A stretch of DNA of 50,312 bases from Rugosibacter sp. (GCA_030645365.1 JAUSMB010000038.1:1-50312), one strand, 5' to 3'; counted from the first letter of the stretch, positions 20,852-29,732 are shown. The notes: a model not told the origin generated them from the sequence alone. Numbers and translations: made by a program.

Positions 20852-22431
20852 TTTTTACCTTTCTTGCGAGGGGATTTTTTTGCGGATTGACTATTTTCTT
20901 GGTGAGGAAATTCACCTGTCATCCATTCTCCCACGACTTTCTGTTTTCGCTCATGCCTGAGCTCATGCTCCAAACGTTCGCATACGGTTTGCAAAACTTT
21001 CACACGGGCGTAGTTTTTATCGTTCGACTCAACCAGTGTCCATGGTGCCATCCCCGTGCTGGTACGCTCTACCATGTCGGAAGCGGCTTGTTGATATTGC
21101 GGCCACTTTGCGCGGTTGCGCCAGTCGTCATCGGTGATCTTGAAGCGTTTGAAGGGCGTCTCCTCACGCGCTTTAAACCGCGTGAGCTGTTCTTCTTCGC
21201 TGATCTGCAACCAGAACTTGATCACAATGGCACCGGCCGCAGAGAGCTCGTGCTCGAAATCGTTAATCTCGCTATATGCACGCAACCAGTCGCGTTCCGA
21301 GCAAAAACCTTCAATTCGCTCGACCAGCACGCGGCCATACCATGAACGATCAAATATCGTGATGCGGCCGCAGCGCGGCACGTGGCGCCAAAAACGCCAC
21401 AAATAAGGTTGTGCACGTTCTTCTTCTGTTGGCGCTGCAATGGGAATGATCTGAAAATTCCGCGCATCCAGCGCGCCTGCAATGTGGCGTATCGCACCGC
21501 CCTTGCCTGCGGCATCCACGCCTTCAAACACGCAGATCAACGAACGCGCCTTAAACCGGGGATCGCGGGTTAATTCAGCTAGCCGCCCCTGCCAATGCGC
21601 GAGTTGATCTGCATAGGCTTTATCGTTCAGTTTTTTGTTCAGATTCAGCGCCGAGAGCACACTGCGGCCATCAACGCTAGGCCGCGTCTGCGGAGCAACA
21701 GGGGTGTCCTGATTGTCCCCTGCGGCCAGTCGCTGGCGTAGCGAATCAAGCAGCACCTGGCCGACGGTCAGTGAACGGTAGTTATCATCCTCGCCTTCAA
21801 CAATGATCCATGGTGCCCAGGCAGTGTTGGTCATGCGCAAAACATGGCCGGCCACTTCTTGCAGCTGATCGTAACTCTTCAGGCGCTGCGCGCTCCCCGG
21901 GGTCACGCGCCATGCCGTGTGCGGATCACTTTTCAGCGCTTTCAAGCGTTTTTTCTGCGCGTCTTTACTGAGATGAAACCAGAACTTCAGCACCAGCGCG
22001 CCTTCATTCACCAACATAGCCTCAAAACGGTTGATCTGCCCAATGCGCGCATCCAGATCAGCCAAGGACAAGCTACCTCTCAAGCGCTGCCGAATCGGAT
22101 CGGAATACCACGAGCCAGCGAAAATTCCCGTCCATCCCTTGGGCGGCAACGCACGCCAGTAGCGCCACATGGCGGGGCGATCACGTTCCTCATCGGTGGG
22201 TTCAGCAAAGACTAGCGTCTGCAAGAAATGTGGGTCCATCCAGTCATACAGCACATTGATGGTCTCACTTTTGCCGGAAAAATCCTGCCCGCTGATGAGA
22301 ATGATGACAGGAATTTTTGCCGTCTCTTTCAGATCAAACTGTGCATCCAATAACGCAACGCGTAAATCCGGCACTAGCTTGCGCCAGGTTTTTTTGTCGA
22401 TCGTGTGGCCTATTTCTGCGGATTCAAACAT
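20848..22431 (-). CDS. Two-domain PPK2 kinase, probable polyphosphate:AMP phosphotransferase
   Basis: PPK2-family enzymes move phosphate between polyphosphate and nucleotides; fused two-domain forms usually phosphorylate AMP to ADP. The 527 residues hold two PPK2 repeats. The first has the P-loop GQDFSGKSETINVLYD and AGSWYSDPIRQRLRG. The second has FEGVDAAGKGGAIRHI and IFDRSWYGRVLVERIEG. The C-terminus is a lysine-rich tail ([10 protein letters not shown]), possibly binding polyphosphate. GGGAGG precedes the ATG. It is 19 bases after rsmE and overlaps argA. Substrate class is inferred from domain count, not from specific residues. Confidence 0.88.
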   Translation of the reverse strand: MFESAEIGHTIDKKTWRKLVPDLRVALLDAQFDLKETAKIPVIILISGQDFSGKSETINVLYDWMDPHFLQTLVFAEPTDEERDRPAMWRYWRALPPKGWTGIFAGSWYSDPIRQRLRGSLSLADLDARIGQINRFEAMLVNEGALVLKFWFHLSKDAQKKRLKALKSDPHTAWRVTPGSAQRLKSYDQLQEVAGHVLRMTNTAWAPWIIVEGEDDNYRSLTVGQVLLDSLRQRLAAGDNQDTPVAPQTRPSVDGRSVLSALNLNKKLNDKAYADQLAHWQGRLAELTRDPRFKARSLICVFEGVDAAGKGGAIRHIAGALDARNFQIIPIAAPTEEERAQPYLWRFWRHVPRCGRITIFDRSWYGRVLVERIEGFCSERDWLRAYSEINDFEHELSAAGAIVIKFWLQISEEEQLTRFKAREETPFKRFKITDDDWRNRAKWPQYQQAASDMVERTSTGMAPWTLVESNDKNYARVKVLQTVCERLEHELRHERKQKVVGEWMTGEFPHQENSQSAKKSPRKKGKK

Positions 22432-22450
22432 ACGCCTCCCTAGCCTGCCT

Positions 22451-23203
22451 TTATAGATCGCCCCAAAGCGCCATGATCGCGGCTAGCGCAGCAACGCCTG
22501 CCGTTTCAGTGCGCAACACGCGCGGCCCCAGCCGAACGGGCTGAAAACCAGCGGTGGTGGCGGCTGATAATTCACCCTCATCAAAGCCGCCTTCCGGGCC
22601 AACCAGCAAAGTAATCGGTTCCGTTGGCAAAACAGGAACCGCCCGCTGGCGAAGCGATTCGGTTGCGCCAGGCGCACAGATGAAACGACATTCCGCTGCG
22701 TTTTTGACAGCCTGCCCCAGATAACCCGGCAACTCAACAATGGGCGCGACTTCAGGCACGCGATTGCGCCCGCTCTGCTCGCAGGCAGCGATGGCGATGT
22801 TGCGCCAATGCATCACACGTCGTGCGGCGCGTTCGCCGGAAAGACGCATCACGCTGCGCTTGGTCATGATGGGCTGAATCCGCGCAACACCCAGTTCCAC
22901 CGCTTTTTGCACGACCCAGTCCATCTTGTCGCTGGTGGGCAAGGCTTGCACCAGCGTGATATGCAGCGGCGACTCGTTATCGCGTTCATTAAACTCGGTG
23001 AGTCTGGCAAAAAGCGTGGGTTTGGATGGCTTGCCTGCAGGTGAGAGCGTCGCCAGCCATTCACCACCACGCCCATCGAACAGAATCGCCGTGTCACCAG
23101 CGCCGACTTTTAGAACATTGATCGCGTGATGGGCAACCTCGGCGGGCAACTCGACCGTCGCACCGAAGCTCAATGGACTGGGGCAGAAAAATCTGGATAT
23201 CAT
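22451..23203 (-). CDS. rsmE: 16S rRNA (uracil1498-N3)-methyltransferase
   Basis: Methylates U1498 of 16S rRNA with S-adenosylmethionine. It has 250 residues, the usual length. An N-terminal PUA-like domain is followed by a SPOUT knot: LVQALPTSDKMDWVVQKAVE, LGVARIQPIMTKRS and the knot motif LLVGPEGGFDEGELSAA, ending in GPRVLRTETAGVAALA. At about residues 31-39 the sequence LKVGAGDTAILFDG fits the family's VLR-x-GD-x-LFDG pattern without insertion, and its DNA is a 23/24 copy of the dispersed repeat. It heads the rsmE-PPK2-argA unit and diverges from dnaE. Confidence 0.93.
   Translation of the reverse strand: MISRFFCPSPLSFGATVELPAEVAHHAINVLKVGAGDTAILFDGRGGEWLATLSPAGKPSKPTLFARLTEFNERDNESPLHITLVQALPTSDKMDWVVQKAVELGVARIQPIMTKRSVMRLSGERAARRVMHWRNIAIAACEQSGRNRVPEVAPIVELPGYLGQAVKNAAECRFICAPGATESLRQRAVPVLPTEPITLLVGPEGGFDEGELSAATTAGFQPVRLGPRVLRTETAGVAALAAIMALWGDL
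23088..23111 (-). repeat. Dispersed 24-base repeat, copy 9 (inside rsmE)
   Basis: 23/24 match in the coding orientation of rsmE (minus), spacer TGAC. It is read as KVGAGDTA within a conserved part of the PUA-like domain, with no length change relative to the family. Confidence 0.9.
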
Positions 23204-23327
23204 GATGCTGCGATTATCCTCAATATCTGGCGCGCGTGCATGCTGGCGACACTTTCGCTCAGTGGTGGAGAAATCCTTTTCCTGATTAACGGTGAGGCCA
23301 CGGCCTGTGCGTTAAAATCATTCGTCT

Positions 23328-26300
23328 ATGTCCTCCTCCCCTCAATTCATTCATCTTCGCCTGCACAGCGAATATTCCATCAGTGACGGCATAACCCGCC
23401 TTGATCAAGTCATCGCGCGCGCCGCAGCCGATCGGCAACCCGCGTTAGCGTTAACCGATCTGGCCAACCTGTTCGGCATGGTCAAGTTTTATTCCGCCGC
23501 TCGCAACCAGGGCGTCAAACCCATTATCGGCTGTGATGTGTGGATTGATGACGAAACTGCGCTCGCGACAGAGACCCGCAGCACCCCTGCGCGGCTGTTG
23601 CTGCTCGTGAAAAATCCGACAGGCTACTTGCGCCTGTGCGAGCTGCTATCGTCCGCCTATCTTGCGCCGCGCCGTCATGGCCGCGCCGAGATTTCACTCA
23701 CACAACTAAGCCAGGGCGACAATAACGGCCTGATTGCCTTGTCTGGCGGGCCTCTTGGCGATGTCGGCTTATGGCTTGCTGCGGGCAAAGTCGCTCAGGC
23801 AGAAGAACGCGCGCGGCTGTGGGCGAGGCTGTTTCCGAATGCGTATTACGTCGAAGTGCAACGCCCTAGTGGGAAAACAAATACAAAAGATCCTGCCTCA
23901 ACCGAAAACCAGCTGGTTCAAACCAGCGCTGATTTAGCCGCACGCCTGGGCTTGCCCTTGGTCGCTACGCATCCTGTACAGTTTTTGGATGGGGACGACT
24001 ACAAAGCGCACGAAGCCCGCGTGTGCATTGCGGAAGGCTATGTGCTGGGCGACAAGCGTCGGCCAAAAAACTACAGCCCGGAAAACTATTTCAAGACTCA
24101 GACCGAGATGGTGGCGTTATTCGCCGATCTGCCCGAGGCAATTGAAAACGCAGTGCACATCGCACAACGCTGCAATCTGACACTGGAACTAGGCAAAAGC
24201 CGCTTGCCAGACTTTCCTACACCCCATGGCGAACCGCTGGAGGCATTTCTTGCCAGCGAATCTCACGCGGGTTTAGTGCAGCGACTGGAGCTGCTCTACC
24301 CCGATACAACCCAGCGCGAGACACAACGCGCAACTTATGTTGATCGTCTGGACTTTGAAATCAGAACGATTATCCAGATGGGCTTTCCTGGCTATTTTTT
24401 GATCGTCGCGGACTTCATCAACTGGGCGAAAAACAACGGCGTGCCGGTGGGGCCGGGCCGTGGCTCAGGGGCCGGGTCACTGGTCGCTTACAGCCTCGGC
24501 ATTACCGATCTCGACCCGTTGCGCTATGAGCTGCTGTTTGAGCGTTTTCTAAATCCTGAGCGCGTCTCGATGCCTGACTTTGACATCGACTTTTGTCAAG
24601 AAGGACGTGATCGTGTTATCGATTACGTCAAGAAAAAATATGGCGCGCACGCGGTATCGCAAATTGCCACTTTTGGCACCCTCGCGGCAAAAGCGGTGAT
24701 TCGTGACGTCGGCCGTGTGCTTGATCTGGGCTTTAATTTCGTTGACCAATTTGCCAAGCTCATCCCGAATGAGCTGGGCATCAACCTCAAAGACGCGCTG
24801 GATAAAGAGCCGCTAATACGCCAGCGCATCGAATCCGAAGAAGAAATTGCCGAGCTGTGGTCGCTCGCCATCAAGCTCGAAGGCCTCACACGCAACGTCG
24901 GCATGCACGCCGGTGGTGTATTGATCGCCCCCGGCAAGCTCACCGACTTTTGCCCACTGTATGCCGCCGCAGGCACCGATTCTGTCATTTCGCAATTCGA
25001 TAAGGACGATGTTGAAAAAGCCGGTCTGGTCAAGTTCGACTTTCTGGGTTTGCGCACGCTGACCATCCTCGATGAAGCCGTGCGCCTAATACAGGAAGTC
25101 GAAGGCATCTCGATTGATTTGGAAACACTGCCATTGGATGACCGCGCCACCTACGACACGATTTTCAAAAGCGCGAACACGACCTCGGTATTCCAGTTTG
25201 AATCCGGCGGCATGAAAGAAACGCTGGTGCAAGCCAAACCCGATCGGCTGGAAGATTTGATCGCCCTCAACGCCCTGTACCGACCCGGGCCGATGGATTT
25301 CATCCCCAACTTTGTGGCACGCAAACATGGCCGCGAACGCGTGGTGTATCCGCACCCGAGCCTGGAGCGCGTGCTATCCACTACCTACGGCATCATGGTG
25401 TATCAAGAACAGGTGATGCAAACCGCACAGGTCGTGGCAGGCTACAGCCTTGGTGGTGCAGACCTCTTGCGCCGCGCGATGGGAAAAAAGAAAAAAGAGG
25501 AAATGGACGAGCAGCGCGCTGTCTTTGTCGAGGGTGCTGGCAAAAATAGTATCGGCGAAGCCCAGGCCAACGAAATTTTCGATGTGATGGAAAAGTTCGC
25601 TGGCTATGGCTTCAACAAATCCCACGCCGCCGCTTATTCGCTGGTGGCTTATCAAACCGGCTGGCTCAAGTGTCACCACCCCGCCGCATTTGCTGCCGCT
25701 ACGTTGTCGTCAGAAATGGCCAACACCGACAAGATCCAGTTCTTTTTCAAAGACGCAATCGACAATGACCTGTCCTTTTTACCACCGGATATCAACGCCA
25801 GCGGCGTGCGCTTTCACCCTGTTGACAGCAAAACCATCCGCTATGGTCTGGGCGCACTCAAAGGCACGGGCGAAGCCGCCCTCACGGTGATTTTGAAAGC
25901 CCGCACCACCGATGGCCCCTTCACCGATTTGTTTGATTTTTGCCGCCGGCTCGATAAACGTGTGGTCAACCGCCGCGTAATCGAATCACTCATCCGTGCG
26001 GGTGCTTTTGACAGCATCGACAACCACCGCGCCAAGCTGCTGGCCTCAGTAAGCATTGCACTGGACGCCGCCGAACAAGCCGAGCGCAACGCCCTGCAAA
26101 GCGGTTTGTTTGATACCCAAGAGACCGGCAACACGCAAGCCACCGTACATTATGTCGCCACCCCGCGCTGGACTGAACGCGAGCAACTGTTGCACGAAAA
26201 AGCCGCGCTGGGGTTTTTCCTCTCCGGCCATCCCTACCATGCCTATGTTGCCGAATTGTCGGCTTTCGTGAAACGGCGGCTCGGGCAAGTGGAACCGCAG

Positions 26301-26807
26301 CGCGATCCGGTATTGCTCGCGGGTATTGTCATCGCGAGTCGCACCCAAATGACCCGCCGAGGAAAAATGGCCATCGTTACGCTGGATGATGGCAGTTCGC
26401 AAATCGAAGTCACCGTATTTAACGAACTATGGGAAGCCGAGCGCGGCAAGATCAAGGAAGATGAACTGTTGCTGGTAGAAGGCAAAGTGCAAAAAGACGA
26501 TTACAGCGGCGGCCTGCGCGTCACCGTTGAAAAGCTCTTCACGCTGAGTGAGGCACGCGGCCGCTTTGCCCGCAGCCTGCAGCTCACCATGAATGGCGGC
26601 TCCGACGTTTCCAGTGCCAAACGCCTGCACGCCCTGCTCGCCCCGTTCCGCTTCGGCCCCTGCCCGATACGCCTGCGCTATGCCAACAGCGAAGCCAGCG
26701 CCGAGCTGCCCATGCCCGACGCCTGGCGCGTGCAACTGGACGACACATTGATCACCGGCCTGAGTGAATGGCTTGCGCCGGAAAACGTGAAGATTATTTA
26801 CCACTAA
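23328..26807 (+). CDS. dnaE: DNA polymerase III alpha subunit
   Basis: Catalytic subunit of the replicative polymerase. The 1159 residues begin with a PHP domain (FIHLRLHSEYSISDGITRL). The polymerase palm carries the catalytic aspartates in MPDFDIDFCQEGRDRV at about residues 417-432, and NVGMHAGGVLIAPG, the fingers and the tandem helix-hairpin-helix region follow. The OB-fold (VLLAGIVIASRTQMTRRGKM) lies near residue 1010. No ribosome site is evident before ATG 23328, while a TAAAAT box ends ten bases upstream, so a very short or absent leader is possible. A cupin gene follows after 12 bases. Confidence 0.97.
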   Translation: MSSSPQFIHLRLHSEYSISDGITRLDQVIARAAADRQPALALTDLANLFGMVKFYSAARNQGVKPIIGCDVWIDDETALATETRSTPARLLLLVKNPTGYLRLCELLSSAYLAPRRHGRAEISLTQLSQGDNNGLIALSGGPLGDVGLWLAAGKVAQAEERARLWARLFPNAYYVEVQRPSGKTNTKDPASTENQLVQTSADLAARLGLPLVATHPVQFLDGDDYKAHEARVCIAEGYVLGDKRRPKNYSPENYFKTQTEMVALFADLPEAIENAVHIAQRCNLTLELGKSRLPDFPTPHGEPLEAFLASESHAGLVQRLELLYPDTTQRETQRATYVDRLDFEIRTIIQMGFPGYFLIVADFINWAKNNGVPVGPGRGSGAGSLVAYSLGITDLDPLRYELLFERFLNPERVSMPDFDIDFCQEGRDRVIDYVKKKYGAHAVSQIATFGTLAAKAVIRDVGRVLDLGFNFVDQFAKLIPNELGINLKDALDKEPLIRQRIESEEEIAELWSLAIKLEGLTRNVGMHAGGVLIAPGKLTDFCPLYAAAGTDSVISQFDKDDVEKAGLVKFDFLGLRTLTILDEAVRLIQEVEGISIDLETLPLDDRATYDTIFKSANTTSVFQFESGGMKETLVQAKPDRLEDLIALNALYRPGPMDFIPNFVARKHGRERVVYPHPSLERVLSTTYGIMVYQEQVMQTAQVVAGYSLGGADLLRRAMGKKKKEEMDEQRAVFVEGAGKNSIGEAQANEIFDVMEKFAGYGFNKSHAAAYSLVAYQTGWLKCHHPAAFAAATLSSEMANTDKIQFFFKDAIDNDLSFLPPDINASGVRFHPVDSKTIRYGLGALKGTGEAALTVILKARTTDGPFTDLFDFCRRLDKRVVNRRVIESLIRAGAFDSIDNHRAKLLASVSIALDAAEQAERNALQSGLFDTQETGNTQATVHYVATPRWTEREQLLHEKAALGFFLSGHPYHAYVAELSAFVKRRLGQVEPQRDPVLLAGIVIASRTQMTRRGKMAIVTLDDGSSQIEVTVFNELWEAERGKIKEDELLLVEGKVQKDDYSGGLRVTVEKLFTLSEARGRFARSLQLTMNGGSDVSSAKRLHALLAPFRFGPCPIRLRYANSEASAELPMPDAWRVQLDDTLITGLSEWLAPENVKIIYH

Positions 26808-26819
26808 ATCCAAACCACC

Positions 26820-27362
26820 ATGCTCACCCGCATCGATAACGCCCTGCTCGACAACCTATGTGCTCAAGCCGCCGCCAGCCCGCGCCGCCGCAAAAATCAT
26901 AATCTGCACACCAGCGACCATGCTCTGGCACATCGCCTGCTGAACGCCGTGCAACCGGATTCCTACATCGCACCGCATCGTCACCTCGACCCCGCCAAGG
27001 ATGAAACCTTCGTCGTCCTGCGCGGGCTGATGGGACTTATCATTTTTGATAACTCAGGGAACATCGTGGAAAAAATAAAAGTTTCCGCAGGCGACCCGAA
27101 GGTAGTGCAAGGCAAGCAAAGCGCTGGCGTTGCTGATACGGCGAATAGTGCCGAAAACATCGTACTCGGCGCTGACATTCCCGCCGGCACATGGCACACC
27201 TCGTTTGCGCTCGTACCAGACACCGTCATCCTGGAGGCCAAAGCCGGCCCGTATCATCCGCTGACCAACGCCGAACGCGCACCTTGGGCCCCGGCAGAAA
27301 ACACGCCGGAAGCAGCAGCACAGCTTGCCTCTTGGCAGGTGCTATTTAAACCCAATCCCTGA
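26820..27362 (+). CDS. WbuC-family cupin protein
   Basis: A 180-residue cupin-fold protein of the kind called WbuC in O-antigen clusters; its biochemical role is unknown. Family features are RRKNHNLHTSDH, LLNAVQPDSYIAPHRH, the metal-binding DETFVVLRG and the second cupin motif PAGTWHTSFALVPDTVI followed by EAKAGPYHP. Between the two cupin motifs there is a stretch of about 30 residues (roughly 93-122) that looks longer than usual; its DNA includes a degenerate repeat copy, read as GVADTA. It is 12 bases after dnaE and probably co-transcribed. No polysaccharide genes adjoin it. Confidence 0.75.
   Translation: MLTRIDNALLDNLCAQAAASPRRRKNHNLHTSDHALAHRLLNAVQPDSYIAPHRHLDPAKDETFVVLRGLMGLIIFDNSGNIVEKIKVSAGDPKVVQGKQSAGVADTANSAENIVLGADIPAGTWHTSFALVPDTVILEAKAGPYHPLTNAERAPWAPAENTPEAAAQLASWQVLFKPNP
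27119..27142 (+). repeat. Dispersed 24-base repeat, copy 10 (degenerate, inside cupin gene)
   Basis: 18/24 match; the last nine bases TGATACGGC are intact, the left block is diverged. It is read in the same frame as the rsmE and lpdA copies (GVADTA). It would not be called without the other copies. Confidence 0.4.
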
Positions 27363-27478
27363 CTCGCATCGCGGGGGGCGATTCACTATCCGCACGCTGA
27401 GCCTCCCGAACATTGAATCGAGACTGGCCCTGAGGTTTCCCCTGAGGGTTCCCTGTGTTTTCCCTGTGCATGACATCG

Positions 27479-27502
27479 AAAAGTCGGCGCTGGTGGGACG
27501 GC
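27479..27502 (+). repeat. Dispersed 24-base repeat, copy 11
   Basis: 22/24 match, plus orientation, spacer TGGG. It is in the 225-base gap between two convergent genes. A seven-base hairpin starts at the next base and a 26-base palindrome follows. Confidence 0.9.
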
Positions 27503-27555
27503 GTGCGGAGCCTATTCCGCACCCTCATGCGCAACCATTTGCGCAAATGGTTGCG
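27503..27555. repeat. Hairpin and 26-base perfect palindrome between convergent genes
   Basis: GTGCGGA and TCCGCAC (27503-27509 and 27516-27522) make a seven-base stem. Then 27530-27555 is a perfect palindrome with half-site CGCAACCATTTGC. The rest of the 27363-27587 gap holds only short imperfect CCCTG-rich repeats near 27430-27475 and no open frame. The hairpins may stop transcription from either side, though neither has a T-run. Confidence 0.75.
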
Positions 27556-27587
27556 GCAGCGCACGGTCCGCTCAGTCTTAGCCAGTC

Positions 27588-28745
27588 TTAGCGCACCACC
27601 AACCGCCAGAGCGATGTAACCTCAGCCGCACGCGCTGCATGTAACGGATCGCTCGCATCGCTCGCGCGGCGATGCGTTGGCCGTACGTCCAGCCGATCAG
27701 CGACGGTTAAACCGGCTGTTGCAATCATCGCCAGCAACTCGTCTCGCGTGCGCAAACCCAGATGCTCTGCGATGTCCGAGAGCACCAGCCAGCCTTCGCC
27801 GTCTGGCGTTAAATGTGCGGCGAGGCCGGTCAGAAAACCGCGCAGCATGCGGCTGTCGGGGTCATAGATGGCTTCGTCCAGCGCTGAATGGGGTTGTGCG
27901 GGAACCCATGGCGGATTGCAAACGATGAGCGGTGCGCGTCCGGCGGGGAAAAGATCGGCCTGGACGACGGTCACCTGATCCGCCCACCCGAGGCGCACGA
28001 GATTTTCACGGGCGCAGGTGAGCGCGCGCGGATTTTGGTCAGTGGCGATGATGCGCGCAATGCCACGTTTTGCCAGCACAGCGGCCAGCACACCGGTGCC
28101 GGTGCCGATGTCGAAAGCGAGGGAATCTGCGGCTAAAGCAGCGGGCAATGGCGCCTCATTGACCAGCCCGACATATTCGCCGCGCACCGGGGCGAACACG
28201 CCGTAATGCGGATGGATGCGCGCATTCAACGCGGCGACCGGCACGCCTTTTTTGCGCCACTCGTGCGCGCCGATCAGGCCCTGCAATTCGCGCAACGAAA
28301 TGAGGGATGGTGCAGTGCTGGCGGTAGCGGGGCCATAGGCTTCGCTGCAAGCCTGGCGCACGTCGGGCGCACGGCGCAAAGGCACACTGTAGTCGGCGTT
28401 CAGCGGCAGCAGCAGCTTGTTGAGGATGTCCGCCCGTCGCCCCTGCGTTTGGCGATGTTGTTGAAACGCGACGCCTGCGCTGGGCGCTTCACTCGTGTTG
28501 CGGCGCTGGCGATCGGCGCGGCGCGCGAGGGCTTGCAGCAATTGGCGCGCATTCTGAAAGTCGCCACGCCAGAGCAGCGCCGTGCCTGTACGAGCGAGCC
28601 GATAGGCCGCATCGGCGGTCATCCGGTCATCGGCCACCAGAATGTTTTCGGGTGTAGCGCCGCTTTCCGCACGCCACAGCGCTGAATGCGGCTCGTCTTG
28701 TTCCAGCCAGTGCACCACTTGGGATACGACTTGAGTGCTGCTCAC
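27588..28745 (-). CDS. Class I SAM-dependent methyltransferase with NPPW motif
   Basis: A 385-residue methyltransferase of unknown target. The catalytic domain is in the C-terminal half: SAM motif AFDIGTGTGVLAAVLAKRG, acidic loop IIATDQNPRALTCAREN and the motif IVCNPPWVPAQ. The NPP(Y/W) motif marks enzymes acting on planar nitrogen, such as adenine, guanine or glutamine side chains (HemK, RsmC and RlmG types). The N-terminal 170 residues are not recognised. The start is a GTG overlapping the stop of the CysB-type gene by four bases, so it is coupled to that regulator. Confidence 0.8.
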   Translation of the reverse strand: MSSTQVVSQVVHWLEQDEPHSALWRAESGATPENILVADDRMTADAAYRLARTGTALLWRGDFQNARQLLQALARRADRQRRNTSEAPSAGVAFQQHRQTQGRRADILNKLLLPLNADYSVPLRRAPDVRQACSEAYGPATASTAPSLISLRELQGLIGAHEWRKKGVPVAALNARIHPHYGVFAPVRGEYVGLVNEAPLPAALAADSLAFDIGTGTGVLAAVLAKRGIARIIATDQNPRALTCARENLVRLGWADQVTVVQADLFPAGRAPLIVCNPPWVPAQPHSALDEAIYDPDSRMLRGFLTGLAAHLTPDGEGWLVLSDIAEHLGLRTRDELLAMIATAGLTVADRLDVRPTHRRASDASDPLHAARAAEVTSLWRLVVR

Positions 28746-29683
28746 AAACCGGCATCCAGGCCGCCGCCCTTGAGCGCGGCAGCAACTACCTGCTTTGTCA
28801 GCTGTGGTGCGAGCAGTTCGATGAAATCATATTCAAAACCCCTGAGCCAGGCATCGCGGCGAAAGCCCAGACGCGTGGTATTCGCCTCAAACAGGTGGGA
28901 GGCGGGCAAAGCGGCCAGCGTGTCGTCGCGCAACGGGTCAAACGCCATTTCGGCAATGATGCCCAAGCCCAAACCCAGACTGACATAGGTCTTGATGACG
29001 TCTGAATCAATCGCAGTGAGCATGACGTTAGGCTGCAGGCCCTGACGCTCGAAGGCGCGGTCGATATGCGAGCGGCCGGTAAAGGTGAGGTCGTAAGTAA
29101 TCAGCGGATAAGTCGCCAATGTGGCCAGCGTCGGCGCGCCTTGTGTGATAAGCGGATGCCCCTTGGGCGCGATCACCAGATGCGACCACTGGTAGCAAGG
29201 CAGGGTCAGCAGTTCGGCGTGCTGGTCCAGCGCTTCAGTAGCAATGCCGAGATCGGCCACGCCATCGAGCAGCCACTGGGCGATTTGCGCCGGGCTGCCT
29301 TGCTGCAAATGCAGCCTTATCGCTGGATGCAATTGCAAGAAACGCTGAATCACCGTCGGCAAGGTATAACGCGCCTGTGTATGCGTCGTGGCAATCGAGA
29401 GTGTGCCGTCGTTTTCAGAAGTGAAATCCTGCCCTACGCGCGTGAGGTTCTGTGTTTCCCGTAAAATACGATTTGCTATATCCAGCACAATCCGGCCCGG
29501 TGCGGTGATGTGTACCAAACGCTTGCCGCTGCGCTCGAAAATCGTCACGCCAAGCTCGTCTTCCAGCAGACGGATTTGCTTTGATACGCCGGGCTGCGAG
29601 GTAGCCAAAGCATCGGCGGCGGCAGACACATTCAGGTTCTGCCGCTCGACTTCCACCAGGTAGCGCAGTTGTTGGAGCTTCAT
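28742..29683 (-). CDS. cysB: CysB-family LysR-type transcriptional regulator
   Basis: LysR-type activator expected to control sulfur assimilation genes in response to acetylserine or sulfate state. The 313 residues begin with [20 protein letters not shown] and a helix-turn-helix ([20 protein letters not shown]), characteristic of the CysB/Cbl group; the effector domain follows ([17 protein letters not shown]). It diverges from the sulfate-reduction operon across 86 bases, which supports the role. A perfect TATAAT ends six bases before the ATG with no ribosome site between, so the mRNA may be leaderless. Separation from Cbl is not possible by eye. Confidence 0.9.
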   Translation of the reverse strand: MKLQQLRYLVEVERQNLNVSAAADALATSQPGVSKQIRLLEDELGVTIFERSGKRLVHITAPGRIVLDIANRILRETQNLTRVGQDFTSENDGTLSIATTHTQARYTLPTVIQRFLQLHPAIRLHLQQGSPAQIAQWLLDGVADLGIATEALDQHAELLTLPCYQWSHLVIAPKGHPLITQGAPTLATLATYPLITYDLTFTGRSHIDRAFERQGLQPNVMLTAIDSDVIKTYVSLGLGLGIIAEMAFDPLRDDTLAALPASHLFEANTTRLGFRRDAWLRGFEYDFIELLAPQLTKQVVAAALKGGGLDAGL

Positions 29684-29689
29684 GCATTC

Positions 29690-29718
29690 ATTATAGATTT
29701 TTTTGTTCTATTCAAATA
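29690..29718 (-). promoter_or_regulatory. Promoter of the CysB-type regulator
   Basis: On the minus strand a perfect TATAAT (29690-29695) follows a weak -35 element TATTTG (29713-29718) at 17 bases. Transcription would begin at or next to the ATG at 29683. Confidence 0.5.
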
Positions 29719-29732
29719 CCTTGTAAGTATTT
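29714..29732. promoter_or_regulatory. LysR-type operator candidate between cysB and the tauE-cys operon
   Basis: AAATAC and GTATTT flank CTTGTAA, giving ATAC-N7-GTAT, which contains the T-N11-A pattern of LysR boxes. It overlaps the -35 region of the regulator's own promoter, as expected for autoregulation and divergent control. Confidence 0.5.

Noticed and set aside
26690-26715. Possible repeat copy near the dnaE 3' end around CCAGCGCCGA
   Set aside because: Ten bases match but neither the T-run side nor the GCCGT side is present.
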